From assembly GCA_965153355.1 (NCBI GenBank), contig OZ231127.1, positions 45,260,001 to 45,324,000 on the forward strand: a stretch of 64,000 bases of DNA. Reading direction: 5' to 3'. Below are positions 10,368-21,703 of this stretch, piece by piece. The first letter of the stretch is position 1, and each line of letters starts with the position of its first letter. The notes under the pieces were generated by a model. The model saw only the letters and a list, made by a program, of their open reading frames with translations. It did not search any database and was not told the DNA's origin. The position numbers were made by a program, and so were the translations under genes. This DNA is from Flaccisagitta enflata. Lineage: Eukaryota > Chaetognatha > Sagittoidea > Aphragmophora.

Positions 10368-10715
10368 GTGAATGAGTGTGTGATCATTAATACGCACCGT
10401 TGCTCCTTGGCGCACGCATTCATTATGCCTCTCAACATTAGGCATTCCTCTGGTTAAGTCCTTATCACTCATTAGTTCCTTTACATGGCTAATCATAAAG
10501 TCTCTTCATTTCCTTTTTCACTTACCTTACCGCCATGGCGTTAATCGCGGATCTCTACTTCCTTGTTTCCTTTCTCCAATATGCTCCCTTCCCCTCTCCC
10601 CTTCCTCTTCCCACCTCCTATTTCCTCTTCCTCCACTTCCTCCTCTTCGTCTAAATCAATCTAAGCACCAAAGGCGAGACTAACCTTTTGATCATCCGCC
10701 AATCCACGATCACTT

Positions 10716-10717
<2 letters not shown>
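10368..10717. other. unassigned, pyrimidine-rich
   Basis: Contains a C/T-rich block at 10,560-10,650. No gene recognised. Confidence 0.35.
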
Positions 10718-10775
<58 letters not shown>

Positions 10776-10802
10776 GTCTGTCAGTTAGTCTGTCTGTTTT
10801 CC

Positions 10803-10860
<58 letters not shown>
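10718..10860. repeat. two (TC)n arrays
   Basis: Arrays at 10,718-10,774 and 10,805-10,860 are separated by a TCTG-type spacer. A shorter one follows at 10,920-10,955. Confidence 0.95.
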
Positions 10861-10863
<3 letters not shown>

Positions 10864-10955
10864 TAAGTCTACCTTAGCATCGACCTTACCTTTCATCGTA
10901 CAATTTTTGTAAAACCTTACTCTCTCTATCTTTCTCTCTCTCTCTCTCTCTCTCG

Positions 10956-11739
10956 ACTTCGTTCTTCTTATTGGGTCAATTACTCTTTTCTTTCCTCTTC
11001 GTGTATAATAAGTTATCATTGATAACCAAATAACTCGACGGAGAATTGGAGTAAAAGAATCCAATCTGCTAAAGGCAAGTGTAGCGGAACGTCGGACCAA
11101 GAAATCCCTAATTATCTGGGAAGGGCTATTGTCCCTCAGCGCGCGACATAATTTGGGATCGACTAAAGCTGGTGGTGTATGTCAGTCTGCCTCCTTGTCT
11201 CTTTGTCCGTCTGTCTGTCTGTCGGTCTGTCTGTCTGTCTGTCTTTGTGTTTCTTTCTATTTTTGTCTGTCTGTCTGTCTCGTTGCTCTCTGACCTATGG
11301 TGCTCTCTGACGTGATTCAGTGATTGTCACCTTGGTAAGGTCCCTACGACAGTAGTTGTTTGCCCTCTTCTAAAGCTTCCTGATAGGTACTTGGATCAAT
11401 TCTTATCATCTCCTTCATCTGTAAACAAGGCCGGATTGGATGCGTCACATAACAAAAGTTTGGAATATCGTTTGACCCTATTTGCATAATATAGATGAGT
11501 AAAATCATGATGATTAGCGTTTTTTTTTAAGTTCCTTCATCTTCTGTTTTTGTTTTGGCCTTGAAGTTCTTACAGAAATCCAAGAAATCAGCACAATCTG
11601 GTGTAGTTTTGTTACTTAACAAACTAGTTTTTGATTAAGAAAATATTAGAATATGTAAGTGTTAACTTAAACATTAGAACATAAGCTATACAACAGAACA
11701 AAGCTTACTCAAAAAGCCAAAAGACAATTCTTACAAAAA
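10956..11739. other. unassigned, with a GTCT tract
   Basis: A (GTCT)n stretch lies at 11,208-11,280. The remainder shows no coding signal or repeat family I recognise. Confidence 0.35.
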
Positions 11740-11937
11740 ATCAAGGCCGGATACTTGGCTACCGAAGTCGCGTGCGGTAGGCAGGAACCATTTTTGAGGT
11801 CACCAGACCATTTGGGCATGAGCAGTGAGGTCAAAAAAATAAAATCATAAAAAAAAGTAAAGTGTGACTGACAAACCGACCAACCGACCGACCAATGGAC
11901 AAAGCAGGTTGTAGAGTCGCGTGCACGCGACTAAAAA
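11740..11937 (+). mobile_element. R1 element, full length
   Basis: Starts AATCAAGGCCGGATACTTGG. Box AGTCGCGTGC pairs with the right arm of the perfect 18-bp palindrome AGTCGCGTGCACGCGACT, followed by AAAAA. A GACC tract precedes the hairpin. Confidence 0.9.
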
Positions 11938-12106
11938 TCATTATTAGTTATTTCAAAGTATATCAGCATATTGATTTTTCCTAATGCCTAATGCAAATTG
12001 GATCTTGAAAATAATTTTAAAGTGAATAGAAGATGAATAATTTTTGATAAAAAATGGTAAGTACCCTAAAATAACCCTTCTACATTATGTGCTATGTGAA
12101 GCACCC

Positions 12107-12612
12107 AAAAGGACGGATACACGGCTATTCAACTTTGGTCTGGGTGGGCAAAGAATGTTTTGAAAATTCATCAATTGTTAGGGAACATGCAGTGACACAA
12201 ACAAAACAAAACAAACAAAACAAACAAACAAAACAAACAAAACAAAAAACAAACAAAACAAACAAAACAAACAAAACAAACAAAACAAACAAAACAAACA
12301 AAACAAACAAAACAAACAAAAGAAACAAACGAAACAAACGAAACAAACGAAACAAACGAAACAAACGAAACAAACGAAACAAACGAAACAAACGAAACAA
12401 ACGAAACAAACAAAACAAACAAAACAAACAAAACAAACAAAACAAACAAAACAAACAAAACAATTAAAACAAACAAAACGACTAAAACAACAAAACAAAA
12501 CAAAACAAAACACAAAAAACAAAACAAAACAAAATAAAACAAAACAGTGACGGGCGGATCAACAGCCTGATGAACCAACACAGCAGTTTATCATAGAGTT
12601 GCTTGGCACACC
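12107..12612 (+). mobile_element. diverged R1-like element filled by (AAAC)n
   Basis: The start AAAAGGACGGATACACGGCT with GGGTGGGCAAAG, and the end TTATCATAGAGTTGC, resemble R1 termini. Between lies an (AAAC)n / (AAACG)n array (12,198-12,475), which produces long artefact frames on both strands. The terminal hairpin is too decayed to be sure. Confidence 0.5.
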
Positions 12613-12669
12613 GAGAATAGAGTCTTGAACTCTTTAAAACTAATCGCAGACTATCTGGCAGGTGCGAAA

Positions 12670-12857
<188 letters not shown>

Positions 12858-13075
12858 ACGTACCGAAAAGTGGCTTTTGGTCGCGTGTCTGCGACAGAAA
12901 AGATGTTTCATTACGCTTTTTGGTCAAAGGCGTGAGACCGAGAGGACGATACATTACACGAGAGATGCGACGGGATGGGAAATGAAAAGAGGTTAAACTT
13001 AAAGGAATGGACTCGAACAGTTGCAGCAGCAGTAGGGGCTGTAGCGGCAACAGCAGAATGTATAAGATGATGATG

Positions 13076-13192
13076 ATGGAGAAGGAGGAGAAGAAGAAAA
13101 AGAAAAAAAAAGAAGAAAAGATGAAGAGAAGATGAAGAAGAAGAAAAAACAGAAAAAAAAAGAAGAAAACGAAGAGGAAGAAAAAGAAAAGT
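13076..13192. repeat. GAA/AAG purine tract
   Basis: Irregular GAA/GAAA units ending against the R1 copy at 13,193. Confidence 0.9.
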
Positions 13193-13370
13193 AACAAGGC
13201 CGGATACACGGCCAATACTAGTCGCGGACGGGTGGGCAGGGGCGGAAATGCGTGTTTTCACACTTTTCAACTCGATCACCACGGACCGACCGACCGACCG
13301 ACCGACCGACCAACCGACGGGCGGACGGACAAAGCCTCTTAGACAAGAGTCGCTAGTCCGCGACTAAAAA
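13193..13370 (+). mobile_element. R1 element, AGTCGCGGAC variant
   Basis: Starts AACAAGGCCGGATACACGGC. Box AGTCGCGGAC matches, as exact complement, the terminal arm GTCCGCGACT. The hairpin is AGTCGCTAGTCCGCGACT plus AAAAA. The interior has the GGCGGAAATG...ACTTTTC motif shared with 14,876 and 16,940. Confidence 0.9.
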
Positions 13371-13401
13371 GAAGAACAACAACAACAAGAAAAAGAAGAA
13401 C

Positions 13402-13445
13402 CAGTCATCCAAGGATCGCACATGGTCAGCGGTACCCTGCCAAGA
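13402..13445 (+). mobile_element. R2 left-end fragment
   Basis: CAGTCATCCAAGGATCGCAC followed by GGTCAGCGGTACCC. The element is truncated after about 44 bp. Confidence 0.6.
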
Positions 13446-13889
13446 GTTTTTAACAACAGGCTAGTTATAATCTCGTTTAGGGGAGGAGGTGAAAAAAGTC
13501 AAAAGTCAGCAAAACCCAAAAATATGTGAATATTTTTCTAAACCACAGTCCAAGTATTCAATCTGACCAACAATCTCTTTAAGCAGCTCCTTTGTTCGGT
13601 TGGGCAAGTGAGCAGAAAATGGCTAAATCATCCTGCAACGATCAAATTCAGTGAACATACTTTAAAATTTACAGCCAAATCGGACAAATACTTAAGAAGT
13701 TATACCGTTTTTAAAATCTTTGGATGGTAGACTGGTTGGGCTGGTTGGACATGTCCGAGATGCGCTAAGAGCTTAATCTATAATCGTCACAGCCCAGTTT
13801 TGGTCCATGTAAAAAATCTTTTATCTATGTTCTGATTCGTGCCAGTTAAAAGATTAAAATTAGCTTTTTCCTAGCTGTGAATATATAAA

Positions 13890-13932
<43 letters not shown>

Positions 13933-14157
13933 CAAGAAGCCAGGCAGGAATTGGCACAACCTCCTCAAATTGCCCAAAATCAAAATCGAAAAAACCTAAT
14001 TTCCACCAAAAGTAATTCGACAAAAAAATCTAACAAATACAATGGCAGCACATGATCTTTCTATCACTATGCCATAAAAATCAGGTTCAAACCGTATCAA
14101 CTCAATGCAAGATTAGAAATTTCCAATGAATATCTCTTATAATAATATCCTTTATGT
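13446..14157. other. unassigned, with (CAGG)n
   Basis: A (GGCA)n array lies at 13,892-13,934. Nothing else recognised. Confidence 0.4.
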
Positions 14158-14439
14158 TTTGTGTGAGGGAAGGAAGAGTCAAGGGCGAAAGACGGAGAAG
14201 ACGAAACTTAGCCTTAAAGTGATTCAAGGAAACCGAAAGAAGGAAGAGTCACAACTTCACAAGCAGACCGACGGGGACGGGAGCCTTTCATTAGAAAGGA
14301 AGAGGAAGGGCGATGAGAAGAGGAGAAGGAGAACAAGAAGAAGTAGGAGAAGAAATGAGTGAGGAAGAGGGAGAGGAAGAAGACAAAATTAGTAAAAGAA
14401 AAACACAAGGTAAAGAAGAGGAAGAGGGAGAAGAAGAAG
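14158..14439. repeat. irregular purine-rich tract
   Basis: GAA/GGAAGA-rich sequence running up to the R1 copy at 14,440. The Lys/Glu/Arg frames are compositional. Confidence 0.7.
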
Positions 14440-14775
14440 AACAAGGCCAGCACCTTACAGTCGCGTGCGGTTGTTAAGACCATAAGACCAAAAGACTAGA
14501 AGACTAAAAGACTAAAAGATTAAAAGACTAGAAGACTAGAAGACTAAAAGACTAGAAGACTAAAAGACTAAAAGACTAAAAGACTAAAAGACTAAAAGAC
14601 TAAAAGACTAAAAGACTAAATGTTAATTGTCTTGAAATGACTTAAAATCACTTAAAATGATGTAAAAGGACAAAAAAAAGTAAGCGTGATGGAGTGACAA
14701 ATGGACCGACAGATCGACAGACCGACCAACAGACGGACAGAGTGGGTCATAGAGTCGCGTGCACGCGACTAAAAA
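14440..14775 (+). mobile_element. R1 element carrying AGACTAAAAG minisatellite
   Basis: Starts AACAAGGCCAGCACCTTACA with box AGTCGCGTGC, then a 9-10-bp minisatellite (AGACTAAAAG, 14,478-14,620). A GACC tract follows, and the 3' palindrome AGTCGCGTGCACGCGACT with AAAAA. Confidence 0.85.
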
Positions 14776-14875
14776 TTAATTAAAAGAAAAACTGAAAGGT
14801 TCAGTTGAAGTAAAGGAGAAGAAGAAGAGGAATAGCTATAGGTGTCATAGCATGATCAAATGGGGACAAAATAGA

Positions 14876-15046
14876 AACAAGGCCGGATACACAGCCAATA
14901 CCAGTCGAGGAAAGGTGGGCAGGGGCGGAAATGTGTTTTTTCCCACTTTTCGACTCAAGCGTGACGGACGGACGGACGGACCGACCAACCAACTGACAGA
15001 CGGACGGACAAAGCCTCTTATAGAGTCGCTAGTCCGCGACTAAAAA
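14876..15046 (+). mobile_element. R1 element, full length
   Basis: Starts AACAAGGCCGGATACACAGC; the 5' box AGTCGAGGAA is decayed. The 3' hairpin is AGTCGCTAGTCCGCGACT with AAAAA. Same subtype as 13,193. A second R1 begins 8 bp downstream. Confidence 0.85.
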
Positions 15047-15053
15047 TGAAGGA

Positions 15054-15254
15054 AACAAGGACGGATACGCGGCTACCTTAGTTGCATGCGGGTGGGCAGA
15101 AGCATTGCTGGAGAAGGTCACTAGGGCATCTGGGCAGAAGCAGTATGCTCAACAGCGCCGAAAAAGTAAAAAGGGGGTTGACTGACCAACCGACCGACCG
15201 ACCAACCGACCCACCGTCGAAGCGGGGTGTAGAGTCGCGTAGCACGCGACTAAG
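15054..15254 (+). mobile_element. R1 element, full length
   Basis: Starts AACAAGGACGGATACGCGGC with box AGTTGCATGC. The interior GGAGAAGGTCACTAGGGCAT matches the copy at 7,319. Ends AGTCGCGTAGCACGCGACTAA. Confidence 0.85.
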
Positions 15255-15295
15255 AGAGAGAAGGGTAGGGAAAAATATTGTAAAAAACAAGATGA

Positions 15296-15557
15296 AGAAG
15301 GAGAAAAAGAAGAAGAAGAAGACGAACAGGAACAAGAACAAGAAGAAGAAGATAAAAGGGTGAAGAAGAAGAAGAAGAAGAAGAAGAAGAAGAAGAAGAA
15401 GAAGAAGAAGAAGAAGAAGAAGAAGAAGAAGAAGAAGAAGAAGAAGAAGAAGAAGAAGAAATAAGGAGAAGAAGAAGAAGAAGAAGAAGAAGAAGAAGAA
15501 GAAGAAGAAGAAGAAGAAGAAGAAGAAGAAGAAGAAGAAAAAGAAGTAGAAGTAGAC

Positions 15558-15591
<34 letters not shown>

Positions 15592-16010
15592 GAGAAAAAA
15601 AGAAGAAGATGAAGATTGAAGAAGAAGATAGAAAAAAGAGAAAGGAAAAAAAGAAGGAAAAGATGAAGAAGAAGAAAAAGAAAAATAGAAGAAGAAGCAG
15701 AAGATTAACAACAAGATGAAGAGGAACATGAAGAAAGAAGAAGAAAAGAAGAAGAAGAAGAAGAAGAAGAAGAAGAAGAAGAAGAAGAAGAAGAAGAAGA
15801 AGAAGAAGAAGAAGAAGAAGAAGAAGAAGAAGAAGAAGAAGAAGAAGAAAGTATAGAAGAAGAAGAAGAATAAGAAGGAGAAGGAGAAGGAAAAAAAAGA
15901 AGAAGAAGAGGAAGATAAAGAAGAAAAACAGAAAGATTATTGAGGGGAAGACTGCGAATAAGATGAAAAAGAAGTAGTAGATGAAGAAGAAGTAGACGAA
16001 GAAGAAGAAG
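15296..16010. repeat. (GAA)n array, about 0.7 kb
   Basis: Two long pure (GAA)n blocks with irregular GAAAA/GAAGGA spacers. The 310-residue minus-strand Phe/Leu/Ser frame across it is an artefact. Confidence 0.97.
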
Positions 16011-16015
16011 GCGCT

Positions 16016-16694
16016 TATGTTTGAAAAGGTCTCTGTGGCCTGTGTAACTGATTTATTGATCAGGAAACTGAACCGCTTCAAAGCTGAGAGAAACTTCAGC
16101 TTTCTCTGACTTCTGTCCTCAAAAAAACTTCACCCGCCAAAAAAGATAATTTTTTCAATTATCTCTGAAATTTCATAATTGTCCGTCACGGATTATTAAG
16201 TTGTAAATACGACTGTATGCACCACATGATAGTAAATCCGTTGTTCCGTCTGTTTGTCCTTGATGGTGATCGTTACTTGTTTCGTTTAGGAGAAGCACTC
16301 TTCCAAATATGATGCTTCCTCCAAGATGCCGATTTATTCATTAGCAATTAAGTAGATGGGCTCTGACGGATCATGAAATACGTTGGAGGGTATGTCAGTT
16401 GTCCAGTTGGTCAGTCAGTCAGTCACGCAATTATTTAATGATCCACCGCGCCGGGTGCACCTGTTGACTAATTTGGCCTTTCATGTTAAGGTTCACTTCC
16501 CAGAGTTTTCTGTCGTCGAAATTGAATTCTCATTCATAAAATCGTGGTCATAATGCTTTATAAAGGAAAGAATGAAATGTGGTTCGAAAACGTTTATCAC
16601 TTAAGCCTTTTGATCGCGTTCAGTCGCTTGTATTTGTAAGCCAAGCCCTCATAAAGACTACTTAGCGCTGATTGCCGTCGCCTCTTAAAAAGTC
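16016..16694. other. unassigned stretch
   Basis: No gene or repeat recognised apart from a short GTCAGTCA run near 16,410. Confidence 0.35.
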
Positions 16695-16912
16695 TTTTTG
16701 TAGTCGCGTGCACGTGACTAAAAAACCCGCTTTGTCCGTCCGAAATCCGTCTATCGGATCGTCCGTCCGTCGAACCCCTCCTTACTATTTGCCGTTGATG
16801 AGTTCTTTAGCCCCACTGCTTCTGCCCGAATGCTCTAGTGACCTTAAATACTGTCCCTGCCCAACCGCCCGCGACAAGGGTAGTCGTGTTTCCGGCCTTG
16901 TTATATTTCGTA
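16695..16912 (-). mobile_element. R1 element, full length, decayed
   Basis: In minus orientation it runs from AACAAGGCCGGAAACACGAC to a hairpin AGTCACGTGCACGCGACT. Here an additional TTTTTTAGTC lies between the hairpin and the GACC-poor interior. Confidence 0.75.
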
Positions 16913-16939
16913 ATGATGCTATGTGTATGGTTGAACAAA

Positions 16940-17055
16940 GCGGAAATGCTTTTCGACTTTTCGACTGAAGCATGTCAGACAAAAAGACCGACGGTACGAC
17001 GAACAGACAGATGGACCAAGGGACACTGGGACAGACAAAGCCTCTTTGAGATTCA
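16940..17055 (+). mobile_element. R1 3'-half fragment
   Basis: GCGGAAATGCTTTTCGACTT, then a CGACGG/GACAGA tract and ACAAAGCCTCTT, as in 13,193 and 14,876. The terminal hairpin is lost. Confidence 0.6.
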
Positions 17056-17298
17056 GATTTTCCACTACTATGCAAGTGATAGTTGTAATCATGCAGTAGT
17101 AATGGAAATGGCAGTTATAGTCCTAGCGGTTGTATGTAGCAAAAAAGAAGAAAAACAAGAAGATGGAGAGGAAGAATGGGATGATGAAAATGATTGCCCT
17201 ACGATTGTAATACGCTGGAATTAAATTTCTTAGCTCATCTCTGATGGTTGGATCTCTTCTTTGTCAGTCTGTCTGTCGTTTGATTATTTTTCTTACCC

Positions 17299-17900
17299 TT
17301 TTTGGGCAGCGGCCCCGAAGAGGCCGGTGACCTATGCTTTCACACTTATGGGAGATCTTCTCCTTCTCCTTCTCTTTCTCCATCTCCTTCTTCTTCTTCT
17401 CCGTCCCCCCCCCTCTGGCTTTGAATCCCAAATTTTAGCCTCGAGGCCCCAATCCCAGCCTTAAGGTTCCAATCCCAGCCCACAGACTCCAATCCCAGCC
17501 CACAGACTCCAATCCCAGCCCACAGACTCCAATCCCAGCCCCAACGCTCCAATTAAAGCCATGAAGCTCCAATCTGAGCTTCGAGGCTCAAATCTCAGCC
17601 CCATAGCTCACACCAAAGCCTCAAGGCTCCAATCCCAGCCCGGAGGTTCCAATACCAACCTCATGTCTCCAACCCCAGCCTCGTGGCTCAAATCTCGCCC
17701 TCTTGGCTCAAATCTCAACCTCATAGGCTTCATAGCTCAGATCCCAGCCTTGAGTCCTGTATCCTAGCCTTAATACTCAAATCCCAGCCCAGCATAGGTC
17801 ATTGGCTCATTCAGGACTGCTGCCCCTCTCACCTGCACATCCAACATTTACTAACTTAGGGGCAACGGGTACCGTTGACCATCTGACGCTTTTGCGACTA
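17299..17900 (-). mobile_element. R3 element with 20-bp minisatellite
   Basis: Begins TTTTGGGCAGCGGCCCCGAA and CCTATGCTTTCACACTTATG; ends AGCATAGGTCATTGG and then CTGCTGCCCC, GGGGCAACGGGTACCGTTGA and GCTTTTGCGACTA. The interior (17,410-17,785) has 20-bp units such as AATCCCAGCCCACAGACTCC. Confidence 0.8.
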
Positions 17901-17910
17901 TTGTAGTTTA

Positions 17911-17916
<6 letters not shown>

Positions 17917-17999
<83 letters not shown>
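17917..17999. repeat. (TC)n microsatellite
   Basis: Pure CT dinucleotides. A diffuse pyrimidine-rich stretch continues from 18,057 to about 18,300. Confidence 0.97.
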
Positions 18000-18002
<3 letters not shown>

Positions 18003-18395
18003 GAAATATTCTTTTTTTTTCCTTCACAAACTCAAAACTTTTATTCGCCTCTCCTTGTACTTTCTTCGCATCCAGTTCTTCTTCATCCTCCTCTTTTTCC
18101 TTCTCCTCTTCCTCCTCCGACCGCTATTCATATCGTCTTTTTATTACAAACCCCCTTCTCCCGCTCCGTCGTGTCCTGCTCCTCCTCCTCTTCCTTCCCT
18201 TCCTCCTCTTATTTCTTTTTCCCCTCCTCCCCAATCTTCTTTTTTACCTTTTCCTTATCATCCTCTTCTTCCTCTTTTCTCGTTTGATACTTTTCTTTCC
18301 GCTCGCTGCCTCACCAATTTGCGTGATCACGGTAAAAATCCTACCTTGATACTGTTACTCTCCGTGCATTCCCCCTTTATAAAGCTTTTTTTTTC

Positions 18396-18550
18396 TTTTT
18401 AGTTGCGGACACGCAACTCTATAAGAGGCTTTGTCCGTCCGTCCGTCGGTCCGTTGGTCCGTCCGTCAGCATGAGTCGGAAAGTGGAAAAACGTGCATAT
18501 CCGCCCCTGCCCACCCTTCCGCAACTGGTGGCCGTGTATCCGGCCTTGTT
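18396..18550 (-). mobile_element. R1 element, AGTTGCGGA variant
   Basis: In minus orientation it starts AACAAGGCCGGATACACGGC, has box AGTTGCGGAA, and ends AGTTGCGTGTCCGCAACT plus AAAAA. The box and right arm share the GTTGC/GCAAC change relative to other copies. It abuts another R1 at 18,549 without a gap. Confidence 0.9.
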
Positions 18551-18730
18551 TTTAGTCGCGTGCACGCGACTCTACACCCCGCTTTGTCCGTCGGTCGGTC
18601 GGTTGGTTGGTCACACTTTACTTTTTTTTTTTTTTGGACCTCACTGCTCCTGCCCAAGTGGTCTAGTTTCCTCAAATATGGCCCCTGCCCACCCGCATGC
18701 GACTTCGGTAGCCGTGTATCTGGCCTTGTT
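18549..18730 (-). mobile_element. R1 element, full length
   Basis: In minus orientation it starts AACAAGGCCAGATACACGGC with box AGTCGCATGC, and ends AGTCGCGTGCACGCGACT plus AAAAA. It is head-to-tail with the copy at 18,396. Confidence 0.9.
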
Positions 18731-18960
18731 TTATTACACTTTTATCCAAAAAACGAAACAAAAGTTAATTGATATGACGCGATATCAACGCTTTTCTGTG
18801 ATCTGGATCTTGTCCACATATTTGGCACTTTTTACAATTTTAGATGGGCCGTCTAATCTGTGAAACGGTGTCTGTTCGCTCGTCCTAGTAAATACATTAC
18901 CATGAGCCCGTTACGTTCATTTGCTCGGATGGTTACTCATTTAGATATCTTTGTATTCAT

Positions 18961-19156
18961 TTTTTTAGTCACGTGCACGCGACTCTACAACTCGCTTTGT
19001 CCATTCGTCCGTACGTCCGTCCATCAGTTCTCTTTTTCCTTATTGGCGTTGATGATGTGTTTAGCCTCACCTCTCCTGCCCAAATGCTCTGGTAACCTTA
19101 GATACAGCCCCTGCCCACCCACACGCGACTTGGATAGCCGTGTATCCGGCCTTGTT
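18961..19156 (-). mobile_element. R1 element, full length
   Basis: In minus orientation it starts AACAAGGCCGGATACACGGC with box AGTCGCGTGT, and ends AGTCGCGTGCACGTGACT plus AAAAAA. Confidence 0.85.
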
Positions 19157-19227
19157 TAATTTCATTTCACTTCTTTTTTTATTATTCTTTTATTTCTTGT
19201 TTTTTTCCTATCTTTTCTTTCTTTCCA

Positions 19228-19242
19228 ATCTTTCCAATCTTT

Positions 19243-19318
<76 letters not shown>

Positions 19319-19320
19319 TG
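19228..19320. repeat. (TTTC)n microsatellite
   Basis: Pure CTTT tetranucleotides. Confidence 0.97.
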
Positions 19321-19443
19321 CGTCCTGTCTAGAAAACAATCCGAACCTCCTATCTAATTTTTCGTTTGTCTCATCTTCATGCTTTTATCCTTATTCACCT
19401 CCGTTTCTTTCTCTGCCTCATGTTTCCCCCGATGTGACTTTAG

Positions 19444-19659
19444 AAAACAGCTTCCGGGGACCGCCTTAAAGACTTCTTTCCTCGGTCGAGTCGACGAGAT
19501 GTTGCGAGCGAATGAAGATGGAGCTTCTCGAGGCGGTGGTCGACAGGATCAGCATGATCCGCATGCCAGAATCGATGAACAAGCACGCTCAGCCTCTTTT
19601 TGCGGTTCATTGTCAGTAGACTTCAGCGAAAATAAGAGACATCGAACCAAACGAAAAAT
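19444..19659 (+). CDS. putative internal exon of an unrecognised gene
   Basis: Open frame bounded by a good acceptor (pyrimidine-rich CTCATGTTTCCCCCG...TTTAG) and a donor GTAAGG at 19,660. The encoded stretch is polar and basic (for example NEDGASRGGGRQDQHD and ENKRHRTKRK) with no domain I know. It ends in phase 2 (AT|) and the next candidate exon at 20,183 begins with the one base needed, so the two join in frame across a 523-bp intron. A competing frame (MKMELLEAVVDRISMIRMPE...) is also open for part of this stretch, so the frame choice is uncertain. No upstream exon was identified. Confidence 0.35.
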
Positions 19660-19958
19660 GTAAGGTTTTATTTCATTTGCGTTCGTATTTACTTTGACTT
19701 ACACAAGAAGGGAGGAGTCTAATAGCTCGTGTATCTGTCTTTCTCCATATCTGTCGGTCCCACTATTCTCCCACCTCTTCTGTCTTTTGGCCTGATGGAA
19801 GTTCCCAAAAGCCAACCCTCCAGTAAACAAGGCCAAAAGATGTCCAATAGATGCGTCCTCTGTAGATACAAGATAAGAGATGAAAGAAAAAGAAACCAAG
19901 GGAAAAACCTCAAAATCGCGTAATAAAATTTCGCTTGTACCTTTCTTTGGACACATGT

Positions 19959-19992
19959 ACCTACCTACCTACCTACCTACCTACCTACCTAT
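19959..19992. repeat. (CTAC)n microsatellite
   Basis: CCTA tetranucleotides inside the putative intron. Confidence 0.9.
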
Positions 19993-20019
19993 GGACACAT
20001 CCTATTATGGAATTGCGGT

Positions 20020-20117
20020 CATGCGAGGACGCATCCAAAAAATAACACATAACCTACCGACGAACGGATGGACGGATGGACACTCTCTTACGGAGCCGAC
20101 TAGCAAGCAACTAAAAA
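20020..20117 (+). mobile_element. R1-type 3'-end fragments
   Basis: A hairpin ATGCGAGGACGCAT followed by CCAAAAAA looks like an R1 terminus of the GATGCG arm type, as at 36,877. It is followed by a GACGGATG tract and a second decayed terminus CGACTAGCAAGCAACTAAAAA. Confidence 0.45.
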
Positions 20118-20182
20118 GCCAATCCACTTTTCTTTGCATGCACCCCCCCCCCCCTTGTCCGTGTCTGCCCCTGTTTCAACAG

Positions 20183-21631
20183 ACTACAAAAACAAAAGGA
20201 ATACGGACAACGTCATGATCGACGGGACAAACAACATCCTAAACAAGAACGACAGCGTCATCAGATGCAGAAACGAAACGGGATTATCGATGGTGGCAAT
20301 ATGGCCTTGGAGTCGCCGATTCACTACGAAGGCGGCGCTATTGTGCAACGCGAATACGATAAATGTTCTTCGAGAGGATGTGATTCGGAAAATGATATTT
20401 TCATGAGCAAGTTAGACGAGACAATGACGGCATTACGTACACGGTCGCAATGTATTTCGCGGTCGCCGTCGCCGTCGCTGTCGCTATCGCCGTCGCTATC
20501 GCTATCGCCGTTGCGGTCGCCATCGCCGTTACAGTTAAGATCGTCGATGTCCTCTTCGCCCGACGACCTTCAAACATCTCAGTTAATCGCCCCAGTAACA
20601 CCCACCGCAACCATCCTTTCCTCCTCTCCACGCGCCTCATCCTTTTCTAGCAACGGCGATGATGATGATAACAAGTCCAAAAACCAAAACGACGACAATG
20701 TCGGTAACGACATAAACGTGGCGCTTAATCTGAAAGACGACGTCCCCGGCAAGGGCGTTTTTGCATCTTTATCGTTATCGTCGTCGTCGTCGTCGTCGTC
20801 CCACATTCAATTTGACAACACTTTAAAGAATGTGAACGAAGAAGGTTCCACCAAAAACGAAACTGCGGATTATGGAGAAAATGGTTTCCGCGTTTTCTTT
20901 TTCTCCTCCTCCTCCTCTTGCTGCTCCCTCCCCTCAGACGCTTTACCCAAAAAATTCACAAATGGACGAAACAATTTCGATGTCAACACATCTGATATCA
21001 CCGACGCCGTCATCAAAGCTTATATCACCAATGATGATGATCATGATTATGGTTGTAGTGAAGATGAAGATAAAGATGATTACGAAAACAATGGTGAGGA
21101 CTATGTTGAGATGTATGAAGACAAAAAGAAAGCTGATTGCCAATTACTGACCACAATCAGACGGAAACCCGATGTCAAAGAGACTCCAAAATCTGCCATC
21201 ATCACTCGTCACTCCTCGCCATCGATCAGCCGTCACTCATCATCACCCGCCTCGACCGTTGGTCACTCATCACCATCTCGTTCAATCTCTTTATCACCAC
21301 CCTACGCTCGCATCACGAATCCGAATCCCACCTCGATGACGACGGAATCGACAAGGACGTCGATGGGAAAACCAAACTCGGAACAATCGCACGCATTTGC
21401 AACCTCTACCAACTCCCTCTCCTCCTCCTCATCCCCTTCCAGTTGCTTCTCTTCTTCATTCAACTCTCCTTCAACATCGTCGTCATCCTTTTGTTCATCC
21501 TCCCCTCCAACCTCCTCCTCCTCCTCTTTCTCCTCGTCTTCGTGGCGGCGGCTTTTGACCATTTTGGTGGCCGCTTTCGCTTTTACCGCGTTGCCTCACG
21601 CCCGAGTGGATGCTTCCTTTGGCAACTGGTG
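20183..21631 (+). CDS. putative Ser/Asp-rich exon with hydrophobic C-terminal segment
   Basis: A single frame stays open for 482 codons, from a strong acceptor (long C/T tract ending TTTCAACAG) to a consensus donor GTAAGT at 21,632 (phase 2). The product is low-complexity: SPSP/SLSLSP repeats, poly-Ser blocks, acidic clusters (DDDHDYGCSEDEDKDDYENN), and SRHSSP-type repeats around residues 330-360. The last 30 residues contain a hydrophobic stretch (LLTILVAAFAFTALPHARVD) preceded by WRR, like a signal-anchor or membrane segment, then FGNW at the splice site. I do not recognise the protein. If translation starts at the ATG at 20,265 the exon encodes 455 residues. Downstream exons were not found before the GA/GAAA arrays. 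The unusually long frame in an AT- and stop-rich region is the main support; triplet repeats (TCG, GAT, TCC) contribute to it. Confidence 0.45.
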
Positions 21632-21703
21632 GTAAGTTATCGAGGAGGGAAGGATAGTTAGATGGATGGCGATGATGACGACAGTAATAGTGAATGAAAT
21701 GAT

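Noticed and set aside
15149-16081. 310-residue minus-strand Phe/Leu/Ser frame
   Set aside because: Shadow of the (GAA)n array at 15,296-16,010.
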